Part shown: positions 1 through 6,254 of the stretch, in pieces | Layout: each line of letters starts with the position of its first letter | Numbering within the stretch: the stretch's first letter is position 1 | Made by a program: the position numbers and the translations under genes | The notes under the pieces: generated by a model | What the model was told of the DNA's origin: nothing | What the model saw: the letters and a program-made list of their open reading frames with translations, nothing else | The model's database searches: none | Source: CAYFUF01 sp964394795 | GTDB taxonomy: Bacteria > Bacillota > Clostridia > Tissierellales > Peptoniphilaceae | Assembly: GCA_964394795.1 (NCBI GenBank) | Contig: CAYMYX010000036.1 | Location: forward strand, 1 to 14,345 | Length of the DNA: 14,345 bases | Direction of reading: 5' to 3'

Positions 1-285
1 AAAAGGGCTGTTACATGGCCTTTTAACTTTTACACAATTATATGGACTTTATCTTTTATAGCTGCAGATGAGGAATTGATGAACTTACATCAAACGATTC
101 AAGATTTATACTCATCTTACATTATATTTACCGACGATGAAGTAATCACAAATCAAGAACAGGAAATCTTAGATAAAGATAAAATGCTAGACTTACTGGC
201 TCAATTAAATAATCGTCTGGAAAAACTTAACGATGGTAGTTTTACTGTAGATGATAGAGAAACGGAAAGGGTTAAGAAGTTATAA
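1..285 (+). CDS. Unrecognised protein, C-terminal part, running in from the left edge
   Basis: The reading frame is open from base 1 to the TAA at 283-285. The first 25 codons encode a hydrophobic, aromatic stretch (PFNFYTIIWTLSFIAA) that could be a membrane helix. An acidic, helical and probably cytoplasmic tail of about 70 residues follows, ending in ETERVKKL. I do not recognise the family. The alternative is a free small gene of 69 residues starting at ATG 79 (or TTG 76), with a weak AGGA at 71-74 as ribosome site. The partial-gene reading is slightly favoured because the upstream codons look like a membrane segment. Against it, bases 1-24 partly resemble the dispersed GGCCATGTA motif seen elsewhere in intergenic DNA. 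The base composition is AT-rich compared with the exporter and catalase genes. Confidence 0.5.
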   Translation, partial: KRAVTWPFNFYTIIWTLSFIAADEELMNLHQTIQDLYSSYIIFTDDEVITNQEQEILDKDKMLDLLAQLNNRLEKLNDGSFTVDDRETERVKKL

Positions 286-350
286 TCGACCAGTTTTGAT
301 ATCCTAAATTCGTAATGTATCAAAAAGACATTTCAGAATAAACTAAAACT

Positions 351-387
351 AGCCCCCTGAGTTGAACTAATGCTAACTCAAGGGGCT
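351..387. terminator. Bidirectional hairpin terminator between convergent genes
   Basis: AGCCCCCTGAGTT (351-363) pairs with AACTCAAGGGGCT (375-387), giving 13 positions with one C-A mismatch and an 11-base loop. T-rich sequence follows on the plus strand (CTTTATTT) and, read from the other side, on the minus strand (AGTTTTAGTT). It serves the leftmost plus-strand gene and the minus-strand exporter gene that ends at 447. Confidence 0.8.
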
Positions 388-446
388 GCTTTATTTGGAT
401 CAGTTTTTACTTCTTTATTTACTAACCATAAATTATCCTAACCACC

Positions 447-2270
447 CTAAGCCGCCCTCTGAAACTGTGTCTCATACAAGTGGGCATACACACCATCCGT
501 ATTAACCAGGTCACCGTGCTTACCACGCTCGGTGATTTTTCCATTTTCGACGACAAGGATTTCGTCGGCAGAAAGGATGGTGGACAGGCGGTGGGCAATG
601 AGGATGCTGGTTCGGGTTTGGATTAGGGGCTCGATGGCTTGTTGGATGAGGTTCTCTGAGATGGAGTCGAGGCTAGAGGTGGCTTCGTCGAAGATGAGGA
701 CGGCGGGATCTTTAAGGAGAACTCGGGCGATGGAGAGGCGCTGTTTTTCGCCACCAGAGAGCTTGAGGCCCCGGTTACCGACCATGGTTTCGAAGCCATC
801 ATCTTGGCGGGCGATGAAGCTGTAAATGTTTGCTTTCTTGCAGGCTTCGATGAGCTCTTTTTCGGTTGCATCGGGTTTCGCGTAGAGGAGATTGTCACGA
901 ATTGTTCCATTGAAGAGGTAGGTGTCCTGGGTCACGATGCCGATGTTGCGGCGAAGGTAGCCCAAGTCGAGGTCGCGGACGTCGGTGCCGTCAAGGTGAA
1001 CAGAACCGCCGATGACATCGTAGAGCCTTGGGATGAGGTTGATGATTGTACTCTTGCCGGCGCCGGATGGTCCGACAATGGCAATGCTCTTGCCACTTTC
1101 AACCTCGAAGTCGATACCCTTGAGAATGGGGCGTTCGGGGTTGTAGTGGAAGTGGACGTTGTTGAAGGAAACATGGCCCTTGGTGGTTGCGGGCACGAGA
1201 GCGTCCTTCGCATTCTCGATTTCGACCGGCATATCATAGTAGTCGAAGATTCGGGTGAAGAGGGCCATACTCCTAATCCAATCAACCTGAATACTCATCA
1301 GGGAGTTGATGGGCATGTACATTCTGCCGAGGAGAGCGACCAGGACAGTGATGTCACCGACCGTGAGGCTGGAATTGTAGTTCATCATGAGGATGCCGCC
1401 GATGAGGTAGATCAGCATGGGGCCGATGCCCGAGAAGGTGTGGAGAACGACGCGGAACCAGCGGCCGGCCATCCGCTCACGAATGTTTAGGTGAATCATC
1501 TTCCGGTTGGCGTCTTCATAGCGGGCGTATTCCTGGTCCTCTTTATTGTAGAGTTTGACGAGAAGCTGACCGCTGACGGACATAGTCTCACCGAGGATGC
1601 TGTTGATTTCATCTTGCCGTTGCTGGGCTTCGTTGGTGATGGACCAACGAGTTTTGCCGACCCGTCGGGTAGGCAGGGTAAAGAGGGGAATCATCAGGAC
1701 ACCGGCGAGGGCGAGGATCCAGTTTTTCTGGAACATGGCCACCATGGCCACAATGAGGGTGATCCCATTGGACAGGATGCCCGTGAGGGTACCGGTCAGA
1801 ATTTGCTGGACACCGGAGATATCGCCGGTCATCCGGGTGATGATATCGCCTTGTTGATTTTCCGTGAAGAAACGGTGGGACATTTTCTGCAGGTGGGCGA
1901 ACATGGAGTTGCGCATGTCGTAGGTAATGTGCTCGGCAATCCACGTGTTGAGGTAGGCCTCGAGGACACCGATGAGATTGCCCGCGAGCATGACCCCCAG
2001 TGACAGAAGAATCAGCGTTATCAGGGCGTTCATGTTCTGGCCGATGAGGCCTTCGTCGATGATGCGGCCGGTGAGGATGGCGGGCATCAGGTGTAGAATA
2101 GATGACACGACGATAGCAATGAGTACGAGGGCCATCTGCTTCCAATACGGCCTCAGATATCCTCCTATGCGTGCCAGTAGTTTAACGGTAACTTTCGGGC
2201 GGTTGACCTTCTCTTCCTCCGTGAGAAAGCGACCCGCGCGGCCTCCTGTGCCGCCTGGTCTAACGGCCAT
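447..2270 (-). CDS. ABC exporter (half-transporter, multidrug/lipid type)
   Basis: This is a membrane exporter that would act as a dimer and use ATP to move drugs or lipids out of the cell. The 607 residues match the usual length of MsbA/LmrA/BmrA-like half-transporters. A basic cytoplasmic N-terminus (1-40) leads into a six-helix transmembrane domain (about 45-320; clear segments near 46-66, 80-103, 160-200 and 272-297). The nucleotide-binding domain follows (about 365-600). Visible motifs are Walker A GPSGAGKST (400-408), Q-loop Q448, signature LSGGEKQR (504-511), Walker B VLIFDE (524-529) with catalytic E529, and the switch His560 in AHRLS. All catalytic residues are present, so a self-sufficient homodimer is possible. 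The start codon shares a base with the stop of the upstream MarR gene (TAATG), which indicates one transcript and coupled translation. The family is certain; the substrate is unknown. Confidence 0.95.
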   Translation of the reverse strand: MAVRPGGTGGRAGRFLTEEEKVNRPKVTVKLLARIGGYLRPYWKQMALVLIAIVVSSILHLMPAILTGRIIDEGLIGQNMNALITLILLSLGVMLAGNLIGVLEAYLNTWIAEHITYDMRNSMFAHLQKMSHRFFTENQQGDIITRMTGDISGVQQILTGTLTGILSNGITLIVAMVAMFQKNWILALAGVLMIPLFTLPTRRVGKTRWSITNEAQQRQDEINSILGETMSVSGQLLVKLYNKEDQEYARYEDANRKMIHLNIRERMAGRWFRVVLHTFSGIGPMLIYLIGGILMMNYNSSLTVGDITVLVALLGRMYMPINSLMSIQVDWIRSMALFTRIFDYYDMPVEIENAKDALVPATTKGHVSFNNVHFHYNPERPILKGIDFEVESGKSIAIVGPSGAGKSTIINLIPRLYDVIGGSVHLDGTDVRDLDLGYLRRNIGIVTQDTYLFNGTIRDNLLYAKPDATEKELIEACKKANIYSFIARQDDGFETMVGNRGLKLSGGEKQRLSIARVLLKDPAVLIFDEATSSLDSISENLIQQAIEPLIQTRTSILIAHRLSTILSADEILVVENGKITERGKHGDLVNTDGVYAHLYETQFQRAA

Positions 2271-2710
2271 TAGGCATCCTCCGGATTGAGGTCGGATAAG
2301 CCTTGAGCCAACTTGTCGGCGAGGGAGGTGAGGGTGTCCATCTCGTCGGCGGTTAGAATTTTCGAAATATTATTATGCATTTTCTTTCTTTCCACTTTCA
2401 TCTCCTTAATAAGCTCATCGCCTGCGGGGAGGAGCCGGATCAAAAAGACCCGTTGGTCTCTGGGATCTCTTTCTCTTTTAATGATGCCTTCTCTTTCCAA
2501 GCGAGCCAGCTTCTCATTCAGGGAAGAGGGGCGAACGCCCAATTCTTCAGCTAACTCTCTGGTTGAGATATTTTCTTGGTTTTGTACGCGGCGGATGATG
2601 CGGAACACGCCTCTTCCTAAGTTTTGCTTGCCTGCGGGTCTTCTGCGAAGTTGGCGCATCACCTGGTCCAGCTTGGCCAACATTAACTCTTCTTTATTTA
2701 AGTTTCTCAT
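2270..2710 (-). CDS. MarR-family transcriptional regulator
   Basis: This 146-residue winged-helix regulator is probably the repressor of its own operon with the downstream exporter. The helix-turn-helix lies around residues 49-80 (STRELAEELGVRPSSLNEKL). The basic wing follows (about 80-92, IIKRERDPRDQRVFLI), including the DxR pattern typical of MarR wings. The flanking helices at 1-40 and 100-140 would form the dimer interface. The ATG at 2708-2710 is preceded by a strong AAGGAGGT (2715-2722) at normal spacing, which fixes the start. The promoter upstream carries two perfect palindromes placed to block RNA polymerase, which supports autorepression. By family precedent, a drug-like or phenolic ligand would relieve repression and induce the exporter. 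The ligand cannot be read from the sequence. Confidence 0.93.
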   Translation of the reverse strand: MRNLNKEELMLAKLDQVMRQLRRRPAGKQNLGRGVFRIIRRVQNQENISTRELAEELGVRPSSLNEKLARLEREGIIKRERDPRDQRVFLIRLLPAGDELIKEMKVERKKMHNNISKILTADEMDTLTSLADKLAQGLSDLNPEDA

Positions 2711-2728
2711 ATATACCTCCTTATTTAT

Positions 2729-2742
2729 AACAGGTACCTGTT
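2729..2742. promoter_or_regulatory. Palindromic operator just downstream of the promoter
   Basis: AACAGGTACCTGTT is a perfect 14-base palindrome covering roughly +6 to +19 of the predicted transcript. It contains the same ACAGGTACCTGT core as the site in the promoter spacer. It is the likely second binding site of the MarR protein encoded immediately downstream. Confidence 0.8.
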
Positions 2743-2754
2743 TAATCCTTTATT

Positions 2755-2784
2755 ATTATACGACAGGTACCTGTTAGATGTCAA
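2755..2784 (-). promoter_or_regulatory. Sigma-A promoter of the marR-exporter operon
   Basis: On the minus strand a consensus -35 TTGACA (2779-2784) and a consensus -10 TATAAT (2755-2760) are separated by 18 bases. Transcription should start near 2748, giving a short leader before the ribosome site at 2715-2722. Confidence 0.9.
2763..2774. promoter_or_regulatory. Palindromic operator inside the promoter spacer
   Basis: ACAGGTACCTGT is a perfect 12-base palindrome lying entirely between the -35 and -10 boxes. A bound MarR dimer would exclude RNA polymerase. The same core occurs again 33 bases downstream (centre to centre), about three helical turns, so both sites lie on the same face of the DNA. 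Confidence 0.8.
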
Positions 2785-2859
2785 GTTTTATTTTCAGCGT
2801 GCTATTTGAGTGGAAAGAGCCGAATAAGAATGAAATAGTTTGTTAAGAAAATACACCGA

Positions 2860-2896
2860 ACTTCCGAAACTCAAAAAAAATTTAAGTTTCGGAAGT
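2860..2896. repeat. Perfect 12-base inverted repeat upstream of the ATPase remnant
   Basis: ACTTCCGAAACT (2860-2871) and AGTTTCGGAAGT (2885-2896) are exact reverse complements separated by 13 A/T-rich bases. The right arm directly abuts an extended -10 promoter, so the repeat is best read as an operator or upstream protein-binding site. No T-tract follows the right arm, so it is not a terminator. Confidence 0.7.
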
Positions 2897-2898
2897 GG

Positions 2899-2907
2899 TG
2901 ATATAAT
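2899..2907 (+). promoter_or_regulatory. Extended -10 promoter of the ATPase remnant
   Basis: TGATATAAT matches the extended -10 consensus TGnTATAAT. There is no good -35 box at 16-18 bases upstream, where the right arm of the inverted repeat and an A/T-rich loop lie instead. The predicted transcript start is near 2914, immediately before the ribosome site GAGGTG (2914-2919). Confidence 0.6.
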
Positions 2908-2925
2908 GGGGATGAGGTGATGATA

Positions 2926-3219
2926 ATGAAAATTATTCGAAGGGACCAGTATTTAGATAAACTTATTGGTCTTCAGGGCACTCCAGATATAAAAGTCATA
3001 ACGGGAGTAAGAAGATCTGGAAAATCTAAACTGATGGATTCCTATATAGAATATCTAAGAGAGCAGCCAGAGGATTACAATATCATTTATATTGATATGC
3101 AATCTTTAGATAATGAAGAGCTTACAGATTACCGAAAGTTAAATGATTATGTAAAATCTCAGAAAAAAGAAAAAGACATCAATGGAAATCCGATAGACAC
3201 ATATCGCATAATAAAATAA
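2926..3219 (+). pseudogene. Truncated AAA ATPase (AAA_14/DUF4143-type), N-terminal stub
   Basis: This is the first quarter of an ATP-binding protein of the AAA_14 plus DUF4143 type, a family normally near 400 residues. Only 97 residues remain. With ATG 2926 as start, Walker A is GVRRSGKS at 27-34, and the family-like strand IIYIDMQS follows near 54-61. The sequence stops being family-like at about residue 84 (KSQKKEKD), just before the expected Walker B region. It ends after an unrelated tail (INGNPIDTYRIIK). No further family sequence is seen before the terminator at 3258, so a deletion is likely. ATG 2926 is preferred over GTG 2917 or ATG 2920 because GAGGTG at 2914-2919 is then correctly spaced. 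The gene is more AT-rich than its neighbours, which suggests separate ancestry. Without Walker B and the C-terminal domain it should not be an active ATPase. Confidence 0.75.
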
Positions 3220-3257
3220 CTCCTGCAAGAGTTTAGATTGTCCTAATAAATTGGTCC

Positions 3258-3298
3258 AAAGAGATGAGAGCCTTTCGAGGTACTCATCTCTTTTTTTT
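3258..3298 (+). terminator. Rho-independent terminator after the ATPase remnant
   Basis: AAAGAGATGAG (3258-3268) pairs perfectly with CTCATCTCTTT (3283-3293). Inside it a second small stem CCT/AGG closes a TTCG loop (3271-3280). A run of eight T follows the stem. It insulates the stub from the catalase gene. Confidence 0.9.
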
Positions 3299-3314
3299 AT
3301 TCAAACGTTTTTAT
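3299..3314. promoter_or_regulatory. cre-like site 1 upstream of the catalase gene
   Basis: The site is built around the palindrome AAACGTTT (3303-3310). Compared with the CcpA-site consensus WTGNNARCGNWWWCAW it differs at two defined positions (G to T, C to T). A second copy of CAAACGTTTT lies 49 bases downstream. Binding by CcpA or another LacI-type regulator is an inference. Confidence 0.35.
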
Positions 3315-3347
3315 CACAAAAAGAGCAAAAGTCCTTTTCTTTCGGTT

Positions 3348-3363
3348 ATGCAAACGTTTTGGG
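3348..3363. promoter_or_regulatory. cre-like site 2 upstream of the catalase gene
   Basis: ATGCAAACGTTTT matches the left and central part of the cre consensus, but the right end reads GGG instead of CAW. It shares the 10-base CAAACGTTTT (3351-3360) with the upstream site. It lies about 60 bases before the catalase start, a plausible position for a repressor. Confidence 0.35.
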
Positions 3364-3376
3364 GGTAGCTATAGGA

Positions 3377-3388
3377 TGTAATGTTACA
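3377..3388. promoter_or_regulatory. Small inverted repeat in the catalase leader
   Basis: TGTAA-TG-TTACA has perfect 5-base arms and is followed within ten bases by another TTACATAAT. It may be an operator for an oxidative-stress regulator. It does not match the PerR box well, and no confident -35/-10 pair could be placed here. Confidence 0.25.
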
Positions 3389-3421
3389 AAATCGTTACAT
3401 AATCTATAGGAGGAGAGAATA

Positions 3422-5599
3422 ATGGCAAAGAAAAAGCAACCGAAAAACGAAGGCAAAAAGCAAGCGAAAAAGAAAGATCCAGTAGACAAGGGATCCTTCA
3501 AAGAGCCAGATCATAAATTTGAATCAGCAGCATTAGTTCCACCGCTAAAAGAGCAAGTTGACCCACCTCAAGATGAGAAGTTCCAGGACTTGGAAAAAGA
3601 CCGTGTAGATAATGCAGGCAAAGACTTTACGACCAACTCCGGTACGAAGATGGCCGAAGATGAGTTCTCGCTGAAGTTACATGAGCGTGGACCAACGCTG
3701 TTGGAAGACTTCCATCTGCGTGAGAAGATCACCCACTTTGACCATGAGCGCATTCCCGAGAGAATCGTTCACGCCAGAGGATCAGGTGCTTACGGTACAT
3801 TCAAGTTGACGGAAGATATGAGCGAGTATAGCCGTGCGGACTTCTTAAATGAGGTTGGTAAGGAGACTCCTGTGTTTGTACGTATGTCTACCGTAGCCGG
3901 TTTCCGTGGATCAACGGATACACCAAGAGACGTTCGTGGTTGGGCAACGAAGTTTTATACCCAAGAAGGTAACTTCGACTTGGTAGGTAATAACTTCCCG
4001 GTCTTTCCAATTCAGGATGCCATCAAGTTCCCGGACTTTATCCATGCGGTAAAACCAGAACCTCACAATGAGATTCCACAAGCAGCAAGTGCCCACGATA
4101 CGCTTTGGGACTTCGTCTTTAGAAACCAAGAATCTGCCCACTTTATCATGTGGCTGATGTCTGACCGTGCCCTTCCCGTTAACTTGAGAATGATGGACGG
4201 CTTTGGCGTTCATACCTTCCGCTTAGTTAATAAGGAAGGCAAGGGAACCTTCGTCAAATTCCACTGGCGTTCACAGCTCGGTGCCCACGGCATGGAATGG
4301 GATGAGAATCAGAAGAAGTCCGGTAAGGACCCAGACTCTCACCGCCGCGATTTAGTCGACTCGATTGACGCAGGCGACTATCCAGTTTACGACTTCTGTG
4401 TTCAGTTGCTTCCTGAAGAGGATGAATTCAAGTATGACTTTGATATTTTGGATGCGTCCAAGTTGTGGCCTGAAGAGTTGATCCCATTGCAAAAGGTCGG
4501 TGAAATGACCCTGAACCGCAACGTAGATAACTTCTTCGCTGAGGTCGAGCAGTCCGCTTTCCATCCAGGCCATATCGTTCCCGGCATCGACTTCACCAAC
4601 GATCCATTACTGCAAGGTCGTCTGTTCTCTTATACCGACACGCAGATTCTGAGACTGGGTGGACCAAACTTCAATCAAATCCCGGTCAACCGCCCAATCG
4701 TGCCTGTACACAACAACCAAAGAGACGGTTACCACATGCACATGATTCACCGTGGACCGGTAAGTTACCATAAGAGCCAAATCGAAAACGAGTCCCCACA
4801 ACCGGTACCATTCGAAGAGGGTGGCTACGAGCACTACCAAGAGAAGATCGATGGCGTCAAGATTAAGAACCGTGGCGAGGCCTTCCGTGACCACTTTAGC
4901 CAAGCCATCATGTTCTACAACTCCATGTCCGAGCCGGAGAAAGAGCACATCATCGACGCCTTCAGCTTTGAGTTGGCCAAATGTGACCGTCCTGAAATCC
5001 GCCAAAACGTTGTAAATATGTTTGCGAATGTGGATAAGGACATGGCCCAACAAATTGCGGATAAGGTTGGCGCAGACAAGCCGGATGCCAAGGCAGGCTT
5101 CGACCCAGCGGGTATTAAGCCGGGTGAGATGAAGGACTTCGTATCGCCTGCGTTGTCGATGACAAAGACCCACTTCAAGCCGGACACAAGAAAAGTTGCC
5201 GTCTTTATTGATGAGAATACGGACTATGATGTGGCAAGGTTAATGGACACCCTAAAAGAAGAGAAGCTTAAGCCAGAAATCGTAGCGCCAAAGCTTGGCG
5301 AAACTCCTGACGGTGAGATGATCAAGCATACCTATGAGGCGGCTTATCCCGTGCTCTTCGACGCATTGATTGTCGTTCAACCGGAGAAACCATCCAAGCC
5401 ATTCCTGAAGCACGCAAAGACTTATGTTCAGGAAACCTTCAACCACTTTAAGCCAATTTGGGTTATCGGTGACGGCAAAGACTTCGTAGAAGACAAGATG
5501 AAGAAAGAACCAGGTATCAAGTTGACGACCGACGACAGAACCTTAGAGTTCATCGAAGAAGTTGCTCAACACAGATTCTGGGAAAGAAATGTAGAATAA
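3422..5599 (+). CDS. katE: Large-subunit monofunctional heme catalase (HPII/KatE type)
   Basis: This enzyme breaks hydrogen peroxide into water and oxygen in the cytoplasm as a heme-containing tetramer. The 725 residues fit clade 2 large-subunit catalases, which carry a C-terminal flavodoxin/amidotransferase-like domain. A lysine-rich N-terminal arm (1-28) precedes the catalase core (about 80-570), and the extra domain spans about 588-720. Catalytic His117 is in VHARG and Asn190 in GNNFPVF. The proximal heme ligand Tyr404 is in RLFSYTDTQ. These spacings equal those of E. coli HPII His128, Asn201 and Tyr415. His381 in AFHPGH corresponds to HPII His392, the residue cross-linked to the heme tyrosine there. 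GGAGG at 3409-3413 precedes ATG 3422. The gene stands alone, behind a terminator and two cre-like sites. No obvious terminator follows it, and the next 180 bases hold an AlkD remnant. Confidence 0.97.
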   Translation: MAKKKQPKNEGKKQAKKKDPVDKGSFKEPDHKFESAALVPPLKEQVDPPQDEKFQDLEKDRVDNAGKDFTTNSGTKMAEDEFSLKLHERGPTLLEDFHLREKITHFDHERIPERIVHARGSGAYGTFKLTEDMSEYSRADFLNEVGKETPVFVRMSTVAGFRGSTDTPRDVRGWATKFYTQEGNFDLVGNNFPVFPIQDAIKFPDFIHAVKPEPHNEIPQAASAHDTLWDFVFRNQESAHFIMWLMSDRALPVNLRMMDGFGVHTFRLVNKEGKGTFVKFHWRSQLGAHGMEWDENQKKSGKDPDSHRRDLVDSIDAGDYPVYDFCVQLLPEEDEFKYDFDILDASKLWPEELIPLQKVGEMTLNRNVDNFFAEVEQSAFHPGHIVPGIDFTNDPLLQGRLFSYTDTQILRLGGPNFNQIPVNRPIVPVHNNQRDGYHMHMIHRGPVSYHKSQIENESPQPVPFEEGGYEHYQEKIDGVKIKNRGEAFRDHFSQAIMFYNSMSEPEKEHIIDAFSFELAKCDRPEIRQNVVNMFANVDKDMAQQIADKVGADKPDAKAGFDPAGIKPGEMKDFVSPALSMTKTHFKPDTRKVAVFIDENTDYDVARLMDTLKEEKLKPEIVAPKLGETPDGEMIKHTYEAAYPVLFDALIVVQPEKPSKPFLKHAKTYVQETFNHFKPIWVIGDGKDFVEDKMKKEPGIKLTTDDRTLEFIEEVAQHRFWERNVE

Positions 5600-5609
5600 G
5601 AGTTTGGAA

Positions 5610-5623
5610 TAGGTACATGGCCC
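5610..5623 (-). repeat. Copy of a dispersed intergenic motif
   Basis: TAGGTACATGGCCC occurs here and again, identical over 14 bases, at 10493-10506. Read on the minus strand the core is GGGCCATGTACCTA. Related sequence lies in the G-rich tandem block at 11770-11837. It sits exactly between the catalase stop and the AlkD remnant, at the edge of lost sequence. Confidence 0.5.
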
Positions 5624-5639
5624 TCGGTTGGACTTTCCG

Positions 5640-5759
5640 ATTGGTTGGGCACTGCGGGAATACTCCAAGACCGATCCAGAATGGGTGAAAAGCTTCATTG
5701 AACATAACAAAGAAAGCATGGCAAACCTCAGTATCCGCGAAGGCAGCAAATACATTTAA
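5640..5759 (+). pseudogene. 3' remnant of an AlkD-type DNA alkylation repair gene
   Basis: The frame from 5640 to the TAA at 5757-5759 encodes about 39 residues, beginning IGWALREYSK and ending LSIREGSKYI. This is the characteristic C-terminal end of the DNA alkylation repair (AlkD, HEAT-like DNA glycosylase) family. The family protein is normally about 220-240 residues; everything upstream is missing. A TAG at 5607-5609 closes the frame, and there is no start codon or ribosome site for the fragment. Catalase coding ends only 40 bases before it, so the 5' part was removed by a deletion that joined katE to the tail of alkD. The intact DUF3788 gene begins 21 bases later and probably was the next gene in the ancestral operon. 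Confidence 0.8.
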
Positions 5760-5780
5760 CAGCAAACCAAGGAGGAAGAC

Positions 5781-6200
5781 ATGGATTGGAACGAAAGATA
5801 TCCCAAGGGTAAAGCACCTAATATGGAACAAATCTCGACCTACATCAAGAGTCCTCTTTGGGACGATCTGTGTCAACATCTAGAGTCGACGTATAAGGTC
5901 AGATCAATTATAGAACACAGCAGTTGTTCCATGATTCCGGGCTACAACGTCAAATACAGGAAGAGCGGCAAGTCGTTATGCACCCTGTATCCTGAGGAAG
6001 GCTTCTTCTATTGCTTAGTCGTGGTGGGAAAGAAGGAGGAAGCGGAAGTATTACTACCGGAGTTGACTCCAGAAACCCAAAACCTTTACCAAGAAGCCAA
6101 ACCCTACAATGGAGCTCGATGGCTGACGCTAAAGGTAATCAACGAGCAAACCCTAGAAGACATCAAAGCCCTCATCAGCTTGCGAGTCGCAACTAAATAA
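5781..6200 (+). CDS. DUF3788 family protein
   Basis: This 139-residue soluble protein of unknown function is full length for the DUF3788 family. Family-typical features are the N-terminal WNERYPKGKAP, a central YNVKYRKSGKSLCTLYPEEG (residues 55-74) with a beta-strand CLVVVGKKEEAEV after it, and a C-terminal RWLTLKV plus a final helix ending in ISLRV. There is no signal peptide or membrane segment. AAGGAGGA (5769-5776) is well spaced before the ATG. The gene lies directly behind the AlkD remnant, so it may have lost its original promoter with the deletion. Transcription could then depend on read-through from the catalase gene, since no terminator is visible between them. The family call rests on recalled sequence pattern; the function is not known to me. 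Confidence 0.82.
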   Translation: MDWNERYPKGKAPNMEQISTYIKSPLWDDLCQHLESTYKVRSIIEHSSCSMIPGYNVKYRKSGKSLCTLYPEEGFFYCLVVVGKKEEAEVLLPELTPETQNLYQEAKPYNGARWLTLKVINEQTLEDIKALISLRVATK

Positions 6201-6210
6201 TCAATTAAAA

Positions 6211-6248
6211 AGCACCCAGCTTAGGTCCCATGACCTAATCTGGGTGCT
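6211..6248. terminator. Strong bidirectional terminator
   Basis: AGCACCCAG (6211-6219) pairs with CTGGGTGCT (6240-6248). After one C-T mismatch the stem continues as TTAGGTC (6221-6227) with GACCTAA (6232-6238), closing on a CCAT loop. This gives 16 pairs. AAAAA precedes the stem, acting as the T-tract for the minus strand, and AATCTTTT follows. It separates the convergent DUF3788 and BFD-type genes. Confidence 0.9.
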
Positions 6249-6254
6249 AATCTT

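Noticed and set aside
804..1490. A 228-codon plus-strand open frame inside the exporter gene (also 1491-2003)
   Set aside because: It lies antisense to a gene with every ABC motif intact, and its product is low-complexity and rich in V, D, E and G. It is a shadow of the GC-rich coding strand.
2860..2896. Inverted repeat as a terminator or insertion-sequence end
   Set aside because: There is no T-tract after the right arm, no transposase nearby and no target-site duplication. The adjoining extended -10 favours an operator.
4607..5173. A 188-codon minus-strand open frame inside the catalase gene
   Set aside because: It is antisense to conserved catalase sequence including the region after the heme-binding tyrosine. 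It has no ribosome site and no recognisable domain.
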